A stretch of 44,824 nt of DNA from Protostelium mycophagum (lineage: Eukaryota > Evosea > Variosea > Protosteliida > Protosteliaceae): assembly GCA_002081555.1 (NCBI GenBank), contig KV921001.1, positions 4,473 to 49,296 on the forward strand. The letters run 5' to 3'. The notes beneath the pieces are model-generated. The model made no database searches. It was not told the origin of the DNA and was given only the letters and a program-made list of their open reading frames with translations. Within the stretch, counting starts at the first letter, position 1, and every line of letters starts with the position of its first letter. This document shows positions 33,674 through 44,388 of this stretch, one piece after another. The translations under genes were made by a program, and so were the position numbers.

Positions 33674-36600
33674 ATGCCACACGCGAAAAACACTCATACG
33701 ACCTCTTATCACAACGCCATGAAGAGAGTGCACAGTCCCGAGTCAACAGATCTAACTCACATTGGAGCACGAACCTTTCCAGAAGGTAACATGTACTTAC
33801 AGAGGAGTTCTTACAGTGCCGCAGTCAAGAGGAAAAAGTCGATTTCCAGGAAAAGGCCAGCCACAAATCATAACGGTCCAACACAACAGAATAATAATAC
33901 AGAGCACCAGCAAAAACGATTAGACGGCATTTTAAACCAATTCATCACAAAACCAAGTGAGTCACTTGATCATGGATCCCAAAAAATCATCACCATTTAA
34001 TCATCAAATTAAGGTCCAGAACACCTGTCTGCGCTTGTAGAAGTGACAAATTCACTACATCAACGCTATGGTTCAGGCATTTACCATTCTTGCTGGACAA
34101 GGAAAGATATCAAATGGAAGGAACAGTTCATGAATGCATTGGAATCACAGTTAGGTTCTTCTTACGCGCAATCCGTTGGAGATATCTCTAAAGACGATGA
34201 GTGTTTACAATCAGAAAGATGTAAGTATCTCTATTTCCAAAAACATTTTAAATCCTTTTCCAACATCAAAAATACCCATTTGACCTTAGAAATCTGCAAT
34301 TTAATTATTTTATTATTAATTATTATTTATTTATTTTGGATATTTTTCGTGACATCACGTAGTGAAAACCTTTATCGTATGTACGTTAAGCCAAATAAGA
34401 TCCAGTATAAGATATCTCTCCCCGTCTGAGGCGGGGTCCGAGTCCCTCTACAATTTTGAAAAGAATATCGTCTCAACTGTTTGTGCCCGGCTCCTTCAAT
34501 ACCCCGTGGAGAAAGAAGGTGGGTGTCAATAATGACATGTCTGATAATGACATGTCTGACACTGACACCTGTCAGTCATTCAGAACCTGAAAGAATATTG
34601 TTCGCTGATGATGCATGCGCTGAGCGTTGTCTCTGCAGAAGGAGAAGGCTTTAATAACATGGAAAGAAAAGCTCTGATACAAACATATAGACAGCTCACC
34701 ACGGATGCCAAATACCAAGGTAATTCAATCGCAAAGAAAATTTATTCTGGAAATAATATTGTCAAATTAATTTTCTGACCGTTGTAGATCTGAGAGAGGA
34801 CGCCCTTCAACATTTACCCGCCATTGTGAGGACTCTCCCACCCCGTTCTTATTTGAATACGAATTCTATGTCTATATCATCTAGTTCAGAGGGATCCTCA
34901 GAGGGGTCTCCTCTACAACTGTCAGGAATCACGATAGAGGAGGTTGATGACGTGTTACATGCCATACTGTACAATTTGCACAGTGCGGCTGCGAGGATGG
35001 ACCTTACTGAGGGGGTGATTAGAAATTCAGATCAATTTTTATATTTAAAAGCTCTGTCAGAGACGAAAATCCAAGTTGTAGATCTTCAAGAATCATTATG
35101 GCAGAGCCGCAACAAAATCTGCAGGAAAATCAAATTAAATATAAATATATATTTATAGATATATAAATATTCGAATGTCTTGGCGAAATGGTATTCACAA
35201 AATACAGTCGCTGATACAATGTCTCAAAGCGATGTCGACCATGATCAACAATTTTTATTCTGTGGTACTGTCCAAATACGAGAAGCACATATGCAGATCC
35301 ACATGCGATATCATGGATGCATACGTGAGATATCGCATCTACAGAGGTCACATTGGAATGAGAAGGCACAAAGCAAACGCCGAGGAATCGGCATATCCGC
35401 ACAACTATTCGATAACGGATTTCCGGTGAAATTTCCATGAAATTTCAAAATATCTGATCTATTTTTAGATACAGTAATAATGTGATAGAAAGGGTCCTGT
35501 TACTGTTATCCTCTATATGTGAACTTGTTTCTTTTCAAGAATCAATGGAGGACGAGGGAGGTCAGTATAAACATCTTTCATTCGATTTACATCGTTGTAG
35601 ACGCGATCATGTCTGACACGTTCTTGACACGTAACGCACCGGAATTGGTGAGCATGGTATTGGATGTGTTGGCTTTTGCGACACCACTTTCTGAAGAGGA
35701 GGATTCCGTGGACTACAACGAGGGTGTAGTGTCCTTCAATCCGACTGTCTACAACGATGTAAATATTCAACATCTATCTTCTATTAATTGGATTTATATT
35801 ATTTTATAATGAACTTCTCAGTTCACTTTTGTTTTGGCGGCAAATAGTGAGGTGTCAGTCAGTTGTCTCACCTTTCTGGGGCTCATCACACCAGAGGTAA
35901 CCCCGTTGTAGATATGACATGTCAAAGTGACACTTGTACAGATTCTGACACTGATGGCCAAATTGGTGGAGGGATTTTTAGAAGACAATTTGAGACCTGA
36001 ATCTCCGTACAGAGCGGCAGCAGCAGGTGTTCTCGGAACAATACAAGGAGGTATGACGTCACATATGACATCATAAAATGACAGTCGACAGCACATCACA
36101 CTGAACAACTCAACGCGAGATATTTTTCGACTTTGCTACTTCTCGCGTCAGATGTGAACAGTGCAGTACGTAGCGCTGCCGTTTGGTCGCTAGGATGCAT
36201 CATAAGGTTCAATCCCCACATGTGTCTAAATATAGGTACGTCACTCTACAACGAGGAGTGTCATTGGAATAAAACTGACACGTTGTAGATGGTGAAGCGG
36301 GAGTGGACAAGGAGAGGCTGTCAAGACTAGTTCAGGCTTTACTACAAGGCGTTGAGGTAAACCGAAGTACCTTATGAGGTAAAGACTAACCATGTAGGAT
36401 GTCCCCTCAGTAGCTCTCAACTCCGCCTGGACACTGCACATTCTAAATTTAGAAGCTGAGTTTGTCGACAAACTCCCCGTCTACCACATCATAGAGAAGT
36501 TGATCTCCACTACCAAACGAGTCATCACGACAGGTATGACATCTCACGTGACATGACTCATCTACAACAGCATCGTACAATAATTCTTGGTTCCAGAAAC

Positions 36601-38633
36601 CACTCACCTCACTTGCTGACAAGGACAAGACGCAAGAACCTGTCAGGGTCACCAAAACGAGTGCAATATTCGATTCTTGCAGCAGTGTTCAAGGTTTATT
36701 TGAGGCTTTGGCATCCTGGGTTAAATTTGCTGATCACGTGGACGCACCTAAAGGTAATTTTCCAAGAGATTTCGCTGTGTCAAATTTAAGTTAATACTTT
36801 TTGCTAAAAATTTAATTCGATATCAAATTTTCGAATTTTCAAAAAAAAATTTACAGTGCTGAAATATTTTCCCCGAAATCTACATGAAATTTCAATTGAC
36901 ACAATATAGTGGGCGTAATGTTGGAGGACCTTGTCGCCCAGCTCGAGCAGACTTTGACATTCCCCCTACCCATAAACCGCAAGATTCTACCTCTAAAGGA
37001 GCTGTGCGCCAGAGCTGTGTTGAGAAATCGCCAGTCATTCTTGGTGGACACTTCAATGTCCACAATGAGTAAGCACTTACCATCTACGTCCACAGACGCC
37101 TCAGTCATGCCCTTCTATTCTGTAGATCTACCAGCGGAGCTCAAAGTAAGAGATCCTTTTGATCATAACATTGTGAAGACATTTCTTTGCGTTCAAAGCG
37201 CACAAAACGTTGTTTCGTCCGAGTAATATTGCAGAGTTTGGTCAGATTCCCCGCACCACGTTAAAAATCTCGGTAGTTAACGTGTTTATTATTGAGAAGT
37301 GGGGAAAGATGACCAAATCCTGCAATATCTTCTAAATTTAAAAAAATCATTCGGATACATTTTATACCCATTTAATTATACTCAGGAATTTATCCGAGTA
37401 ATGGACAGGCATTACATTGAGTCCAGAAAACAGATACAGAGAGGGCTCACCACCTGCTTATCTAATCTTATTTCTGAGACGAGTGACATCCCCGAGCCCA
37501 CGTCAAATGACATCATCGTGAGTTGAAAAGTCTCGGAAATTTCGTTGAAATTTCGCAGAATCTGTTCTTTCATATGGTGGAGAGCGGGTATGAGTACCCA
37601 CCCCCTGAAGAGTTGATCCACACTTCAGAGGCAATCGCAATTAAGCAGAAGAATCGGTTTGTTCAGCACATGCCAAAGATGCACATCATCATCAGGAGAA
37701 TCCTCCGTGAGTGTAACGGTCATACATCATATTTCGTGAAAGGCAAAGCCTCTACAGAGTTGTAGATGCATTGGAATATTCACGAAAATTCCACGAACTG
37801 ACAGGAAAAAGGTTGTGAATTATGGGAATACGTGTCAGACGACCTCCTCATGTCCACTTTTGAATTCATCGGTGAGATCGCGAAATCTCTTCGCACAGCA
37901 GATTTTCTTCGGTATTCAGATCAGTGGCTCAACATCTTTTTGGACATGCTGCAGGCACCGACACGCTACTCTCTTCGGATCCGACTGTGCATAATAGAGT
38001 GCTTAGGGGGTGAGTGATGACGTCATCATGATGTATTTATGATATCGTATTGACTTTTATAAGATATCGCGATGTATGCACCAGAAGCAGTCATCCCGCA
38101 CTTGGTACAACTGATCAGGATGTTCCATCATTTCTGTTGTTACGACCCAGACGTGTCAGAAGGTGAACAATTGTAGATACCGTTGTAGATTCATAAATCT
38201 TACGTACATAGGTATCCCCGCCCTCTCCGTTGCTTACACTGGAATTTTCCAGGGATTTTCGCAGAAGATTCCGCAGAACAAAGAACACTTGGAGAAGTGC
38301 CTGCCGGCAGTCTTCGAGCTCATCCAAAAAGCGTTTGAGTACACATCAGACGGGACACCAATCGAGGACGTGAAACCTCTAGTCGGCTTGATCGGTGATG
38401 TGGCAAAGGTCAGACCTTGATATCCCGCGTTGTAGATGCACTGACGCTATTTTTAGATCATGGGTGTGAAAGCGAAGGAGGGTATGTCACAAGAATACGT
38501 CAGTGGTCTTCTCGAACGTGCGAGTCAAAGCAACTTGGACGCCGAGATGCAAGACCTGTCCAGATATTCCAGTACACAAATCGGTAACTTGATGAACGCA
38601 ACTGTGGAGGATATGTCGATCAACCCCCTGTAG
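33674..38633 (+). CDS. Long HEAT-repeat protein, importin-beta/karyopherin-like C-terminal part
   Basis: The gene has more than fifteen exons. The N-terminal exon is basic and polar (MKRVHSPESTDL, KRKKSISRKRP). Helical segments follow, such as LHQRYGSGIYHSCWTRKD, LKTFIVCTLSQIRSSIRYL and LREDALQHLPAIVRTLPP. From about 36130 the repeats resemble importin-beta: VNSAVRSAAVWSLGCIIRF, LVQALLQGVEDVPSVALNSA. The C-terminus matches importin-beta phrases: FEFIGEIAKSLRTADFL, IECLGDIAMYAPEAVIPHL, LSVAYTGIFQGFSQ and VGLIGDVAKIMG. It ends TVEDMSINPL. Importin-beta carries cargo through nuclear pores; Ran and cargo binding cannot be judged here. The N-terminal half does not look like a standard importin-beta. 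This may be a divergent paralogue, or two genes; the exon joins near 35070-35210 are the weak point. One intron (about 37148-37384) holds a copy of the hairpin element. Confidence 0.6.
37186..37328. mobile_element. Hairpin element (MITE-like), copy 2, inside an intron
   Basis: This is the second copy of the element at 30969-31104, differing by a few substitutions and short indels. It lies inside the intron of about 237 bp between exons ending PAELK and beginning EFIRVMDR. The palindromic part starts TAATATTGCAG and ends CTGCAATATC, with CACGTTAA and TTAACGTG in the arms. Confidence 0.78.
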
Positions 38634-38741
38634 ATATAAAAAATTTTTGGATGTACTTAAGAGATACAATTTCACAAGTGTTGAGGAGTCTATTTTTAGC
38701 CCATTTGTTTGGTTTTAGAAAAATTTCTTTTCAAATTTATT

Positions 38742-39875
38742 TTATGTTGGCTTGAAAGACCGGTTCAGCTTCAGCTGCTTGATCTGTTTTTTTCAGACAT
38801 TTTTACAACAGAAATTCGCTTTTCTGGAGAATAATTCAATCGAAAAATCCTCACCCTCTTCTTGTCTTCCTCAAACTTATCCTGCAACTCTTGCAGACCT
38901 TTCATGTGTCAGTCCATGTCATGATGACATCTATATGACATCATGGTATACGTAATGACACATCTACAACGAACGACTCACGGTTTCTTTTGGCTTCCCT
39001 CTGCTGAAATTTGTAAAAATCGACCTTCTCCATCTTCCTCTTCTTTGAGTTCAATTTTTCCGTGGAAATAGCATTATTGAAAACCTTGATGACGTCATCA
39101 TATATTCCAGGAACGGTCACATTCGGATGAAATTCACCTTGACGTGGTGACCTCCCATGTCTGCGGTCCTGCGACCTCCTTTATATGAGACTGTGACGAA
39201 TCCGTCATCATCAGGCACCATCCCTTTTCTGGCCTCCAATTCTTTTTCGATTTCTACCTGATTTTTTTAATACAAGATTTTCGAATAATTTTATTGCAGA
39301 AAATCTATTTTTGAAGAGAAATGTTTGGAAAATCAGGTTGAACCACTTACCTTGGCCTTTGCTTCATCATAAGCCGTCAGCCTCTCTTTTATAATTTCGT
39401 CTATGTCTTTATTTGCAATGTTGTTCGCAATGCTCTTCTGTATACCTGAATCACTCAATCTTCTCTCGTGATCGACGTTTTCAAATCGCGAGTGATAAAA
39501 GTACAATCATTTTAGCAAACATGTTTTACCTTTCTGGCCCATTGGGACTGGTGTCATCTTCATTGATCTGGCCTTCACATTGAGTTCTGTGGCATCAAGA
39601 TCGTCCAATTTAGACGTATTTGGCTTCGCGAAAACAACGTGTGCCTTGTTCCCATTTGGTATGATACCAGCAATCTTTCCACAAATACTTGACAAGAATT
39701 CTTTCAGAGAGGAAATGGACCTCTCGTCCTGTGGATACCCGCAGATGAAAAGACTCTTCTCGCCTTTTGGGTCAGCCGCTGAGACGTGACGTTTGAAAAA
39801 GACAGATTGGTCAATAGAGAGTGCCCGCCCACCATCATCGAGTAATGGCAGTCTGAGCTCCCTGAATTCTCCCAT
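38742..39875 (-). CDS. RRP7: Ribosomal RNA-processing protein 7 (RRP7) homologue
   Basis: RRP7 is a small-subunit processome factor needed for 18S rRNA maturation in the nucleolus. The protein starts MGEFRELRLPLLDDGG at 39875. An RRM-like region follows: SLFICGYPQDERSISSLKEF and KAHVVFAKPN. After an intron, a helix (IDEIIKERLTAYDEAKAK) leads to VEIEKELEARKGMVPDDDGF and VTVSYKGGRR, the D-x-D-G-F/W-V block. The C-terminal RRP7 signature is VDFYKFQQREAKR, LQELQDKFEEDKKR and IKQLKLNRSFKPT. All family parts are present. Five or six introns interrupt it. AATAAA directly follows the stop codon. It is tail to tail with the importin-like gene (108-bp gap). Confidence 0.88.
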
Positions 39876-40118
39876 CTTTCTGTGATGTGATGTGATTCGG
39901 AAATTCAAGTTTTCCGTTGGAAACGAATTTTTCTGAAAAATTCAAGTTCCGGTTAGAATTTTTGCATTTCGAAAATCTGACGTAACCGTTGCCGCACATG
40001 ACAGCTGCGAGGAAATTAACTGACACAAAGAAGTATTAATTTCACAGAAAATTCCGAAATCCGATTCTTCCGATAATTTCCCGACCAAAGTCTCATCAGA
40101 CATGCAAAATTTATTTTG

Positions 40119-41118
40119 TCAAACAGCAGCGTATCCTTCGCCGCTCTTTCCTCTGGCCTTGTTCACAATGAACATCCCTCCGTCCTGCACATTTTAATTC
40201 TACATCTACACTGTTGTAATTTCCCAAATGGCCAATCCTGGAGGATTCATTGCATGTACAGACCTTGATCAAGCCGGGAAGAGAGCCCCAGAAGGAGACG
40301 TTTGGCACAATCTCTGAGCCCTCTTTTTTGAAGGCAAACTTGTTCACCACTAAACCCACCAAGAAGTAGACAACAAGAGCACCGAAGAACCTGTGGATCT
40401 TAAGAACTACATAAAAGAAGAAACTCACGTGATGATCAGGATCCATCCAACATCGAAATGCTTGTCGCAGTACTTCTTTGGACAGGCGGCAGAAGCTTTC
40501 CACACCATGTTGTAGGAACTGACTTGATTGGTGACAGATTCACCAGCTCCAAAGCCAGGAACAGTGCAATCACATTTGAAATCTATGGTGATCTTGAAGA
40601 TGTTAGATGAAAAGCAAAAATAAAACGCACCGTAGTGTCTATGTTATCACCGAGACGAGAGTAGAGACGGAAGCCTGGTGTGTCTCCAAAGCTCTTTGAA
40701 GTTCCTCCAACTGAAATGTTTAGAGATGCTAAAATTCAGCATTGTGAAGATGGGTAAACTTCAAATCGGACATACGGTTTGTGACATTCTGGTGCAGCTG
40801 ATCGGTGAGCAAGTTTTTCTTGCCCCCAGATTGTGTATAAGCAGTGGCCCAAGGATTTCCGATATCCTCTTTATCACAGACGAAAATGACATAAGTATCC
40901 TAATTTTGTTAAATCAATCTAGAAAGCGATCGATGGCACACCGATAGTTGGCCAGTAGTGGAAGGTGGTGTGTAGTGCATACCGCCCACTTTGAATGGCA
41001 GTAGATCATACTGTCCCTGTTCGTCCTCATATGAGCAGGTGACGAGATGGATATCAGGTGTTTGAGAGAACACCAGCTGGACAGATGCCAAGACGAAGAA
41101 AAGAAGATGGATCTTCAT
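40119..41118 (-). CDS. MRH-domain membrane receptor (CD-MPR / Atg27-like)
   Basis: A type I membrane protein of about 250 residues. The signal peptide is MKIHLLFFVLASVQLVFSQ. The lumenal part has VTCSYEDEQGQYDLLPFKVG, YVIFVCDKED, NPWATAYTQSGGK, FRLYSRLGD and ITIDFKCDCTVPG. Cysteine spacing fits a mannose-6-phosphate-receptor homology fold. The membrane span is WILIITFFGALVVYFLVGLV, followed by the conserved cytosolic NKFAFKKEGSEIVPNVSFW and LPGLIKDGG, as in CD-MPR and Atg27 relatives. It probably cycles between Golgi, endosomes and autophagic membranes. The exact subfamily, and whether it binds mannose-6-phosphate, cannot be told by eye. Five introns interrupt the gene. The tail ends GKSGEGYAAV, with no obvious dileucine sorting signal. 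Confidence 0.8.
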
Positions 41119-41472
41119 GATGAGAGCGTTCCGTTTTTGTCCGGTGTTTTGTGGTTGTTTCTGGTAACCATAATTTTTACAAAAAAAAATAACGAAAAAT
41201 CCTCCAACTTTTCTTCCGAAGACCAGCTCGGTACTTAAGGCAGAATTGCGCACCAAGCCGCGATTCAACTGAGTCATTACCGCGCGAGAGAAAAGCAGCC
41301 GCAGCGATCCCACTTTTCGATTACGGACGAACACCGTTCTGGTGCCGTCAATGTATGGATTTAGAGGTGGGGGCACCCCCTCCCCGGGGTGTGTCGACAC
41401 GCGGATGCGAAAATTTATTCGAAAAAATGATCAACAAATGATAGAATAATTTATGATAAAAAATTTTCAATT
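41119..41472. other. Intergenic region with stacked palindromes
   Basis: This 354-bp gap lies upstream of the MRH receptor gene and downstream of tafazzin, so it should hold the receptor promoter. At about 41369-41400 three perfect palindromes or near-palindromes lie side by side: GGGGGCACCCCC, CCCCGGGG and GTGTCGACAC. The stretch is unusually G+C rich for this window. No gene is seen. Confidence 0.5.
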
Positions 41473-42826
41473 TTATTTCTCCTTGTGTTCGATTTCCACT
41501 CTCTTTGCCATTCCTCGCATGATGTCCTCGAGATGCTTTGTGACACTCGAGTAAGCTTGAGGCTTATTGCCTCCTGCAGCTTCTAGATGCGCCTTTCTGA
41601 TGTCTTCGATGTCTGTCAAGACGTCACCTATGTACACGTCCATTTCCTGTGTTTGTCAATCATGTGGTCAATGTTGAATGATTACTGCAAATCTCCATCC
41701 AACATAAAGATTTCATCTTCGAAAGGATATTTTTGGCTTAGAATACCAACAATAAAAACATACCTTGCCGAAAGGCTTCGGGATATACATCTTTCCTTCA
41801 GGCATCATCGTGTCGAACCCCTTGATGTATATTGGCAGGACCCAAGGTGCCACTTCTGCCTCCTCTATGAGCCTCCCCACACCCCATTTGAACTTTAACA
41901 TCGTGCCACTCTGGTTTACTTTTCCTTCTATTTGAAATGAGGATGGCGGGTTGTAGATGTTTGTCGACGATTCGAAGGTGTTTGTCGACCAATAAGATAT
42001 CATGTACATTTGTGAAATTTGAGGGAGAATAGCGTTGTAGATCGCTGTGAATTTTGTACATACCCGGGAACATATGCACCCACTTCCCCTCGTTTAATTT
42101 AGAAATCGCGATGTCGACAGACTCCTGGAAAATACCTGCACCCCTGACCGTTGGTATGACCTGTACACTGATTCAGAATTTAAAATTTGAATTGCAAAAT
42201 TCTGTTGAAGACTTTTCAATGGCAATAAATGTAGACGAAATTTTTTGACTGCATGCAACACGATAATAGATATCTTTACCTGTCCGCTACCAAAGTACCA
42301 GGAGTCGATCTTGTTATTAAACATGATCTCTTTAGCACCCATCGTCCATCTATTTTTATCTGCTTGGAAACACATACTCAGAGGCATGCTTGCCCCTAAT
42401 TGATTCAGAATTAATTACTTGATCGATAGTCTCGAGAAGTTAAGAATCACACGTACCCCAGATCGCAGGATCATCTACGGTGGACAGGTGATTACAAATC
42501 GTAATCAATCCCTGTTTTGGTGGTCTGTAGACAGTCAGATGAATAATCATGCTCGTATCACCTATTTTTGATCGTGTTCAAAAGAGTCTGTCTATTATGA
42601 GTTGTAACCCTCTTTGCACATGCTAATATCCCTTTGCATGTCAAACCAGTGAGACCTAAGACAAGATCTGATGAAAGGGGAGGCCTGTTTTGTTTCAACG
42701 GAAGAACATCACCCCATACTCACCCCATGACTTCCGAGATCTGTCTGAATCCTTCTGATCCGTCAAAACCTCTCCTTCTGAATTACGTCTTTTTCCAGAA
42801 AATAAAAACTTCGCAACACGAACCAT
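41473..42826 (-). CDS. TAFAZZIN: Tafazzin, cardiolipin-remodelling transacylase
   Basis: Tafazzin moves acyl chains between phospholipids and cardiolipin in mitochondrial membranes. The start MVRVAKFLFSGKRRNSEGEV is basic and hydroxylated, compatible with mitochondrial targeting. The next exons give CAKRVTTHNRQTLLNTI and QGLITICNHLSTVDDPAIWG, with the catalytic HX4D motif (NHLSTVD). WTMGAKEIMFNNK and SWYFGSGQ follow, then VPTVRGAGIFQESVDIAISK, LNEGKWVHMFPG, NQSGTMLKFKWGVGRLIEEA and VLPIYIKGFDTMMPEGKMYI. The C-terminus is ITPYI-less and ends MRGMAKRVEIEHKEK. The expected order of acyltransferase blocks is complete. At least six introns are present, one holding a TCTACAACG word. AATAAA overlaps the stop. 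Its ATG overlaps that of the CDC48-like gene on the other strand. Confidence 0.88.
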
Positions 42827-44388
42827 GAGTGGTGTATTGATCGTTGAAAAGGCCTTACAATCAGATAATTCAGTCGTCCATCTTCATCCTACGATGTTGA
42901 CTAAATTGGGTCTGCATAGGTAAGGCCAATTTCGAATCCTGCTCTGATATAATCAGGGGTGATAACATATTCCTCGTCGGAGCGCTATGCTTTCAATCCA
43001 TTGGTGTTGTTCTCATTGATGATACCATCGCGGAGAATAAGATCCGAATGAACAAGGTATTTGTTTCGCCCTGAGATCATCACCTTCTGACTTCCCACCA
43101 GGTCATGAGGAATAATCTAGGAGTCGATGTCGGTGATAGTGTTACCGCATCTGAAAGGGAGATCCCCTCTGGGAGGAGGATTCATGTGCTTCCAATAGAT
43201 GACACCATTAGAGGACTGGAATGTAATCTGTTTGAAGCCTATTTGAAGCCCTACTTTGTCGAGGCCTACAGGTAACAAAACCAATGAAGTTCTTTGTACA
43301 TTGAAATCCGATATACAGCGCATAAAATACTAACAAAAAAGTTAATTGACAGTCACAGACCCGCAATGAAAGATAATACATTCGTGGTGCGAAATGGAGT
43401 GAGGGATGTGGAGTTCAAAGTGGTAGAGACTGATCCAGCAGGTCCTGTGATCGTCACCAAGGAGACCATCATACATTGCGATGGTCAGTTGGTTTAGCTG
43501 TTGTACACTTGTTAATAATATCAATCTACAACGAGGCGATTGACACACTCAGGTGATCCTGTTCGTAGATCTGATGAAAATTCTCGGAAAAATCGAGTGG
43601 GTTTCCGCGACATCGGTGGCATGCAAAATCAGATCGCATCTCTCAGGGAGATCGCCGATCTGACTTTAAGACAGAATCACCTGTGGGAACTTTGTGGTGT
43701 AAAACCTGTACGGGGAGCTCTCATCCATGGGCCCAAGGGAACCGGCAAGACTTTATTAGCCAAGGCACTAGTTCACGAAACCGACACACCCTGTTTTGTT
43801 GTGAGTGGCCCCGAGTTGCTGAGCAAGATGCACGGGGAATCAGAGGCCAATCTGAGGTCGCTGTTCGAAGAAGTCAACAACAACTCACCCTCCATCCTCT
43901 TCATCGATGAGATCCACGCCATCGCTCCTCCCCACCGGGAGGGGTTGGGCGAGGTGGAGAAGCGCATCGTATCACAATTGTGCACATTATTGGACGAACG
44001 CAAGTCAGAAGTGTTCATCATGGCCTCCACAAATGCTCCCGGATCAGTAGATCCCGCCCTCAGACGCTTCGGTCGCTTTGATATTGAGATAGAGACACAG
44101 ATCCCCACAGAAAAAGACAGATTCGAGATATTGACGGCCTGTACCAGAAAGATGCGTCTCGACCGAGCAGTTGACCTCAAGGGCTTGGCCCAAAAGACCA
44201 CCGGATTTGTGGGTGCTGATATCACCGGTCTGTGTGCAGAAGCATCATTGCATTTGCTGAGAGAAAAGTTGAAAGGGGTTGATTTGCAACAACGTGTAGA
44301 AGAGAAAAGTTTGGGAGAAATAGTTGTCACAAGAGATCATTTTGAGAAGGCTATGCAGTCTTTCAAACCTTGCTCCAAGAGAGTTTAA
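42825..44388 (+). CDS. CDC48/p97-like AAA ATPase with N and D1 domains only
   Basis: The protein follows CDC48/p97 closely and then stops. The N domain shows VLIVEKALQSDNSVVHLHP, LGLHRGDNIFLVG, RNNLGVDVGDSV, DDTIRGLECNLFEAYLKPYF and VRDVEFKVVETDPAGPVIV. The D1 domain has FRDIGGMQNQIASLREIADL, Walker A GPKGTGKT, GPELLSKMHGESEANLRSLF, Walker B ILFIDEIHAIAP, EVEKRIVSQLCTLLDE, ASTNAPGSVDPALRRFGRFD with the arginine-finger region, and VGADITGLCAEASL. It ends MQSFKPCSKRV, where p97 enters the D1-D2 linker. TAA follows, with AATAAA overlapping the stop, so no D2 domain is encoded. About 450 residues against about 800 in p97. Introns lie near 42920-42958, 43057-43101, 43271-43358 and 43485-43551. It may assemble with, or modulate, full-length CDC48; that is inference. 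Confidence 0.88.
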
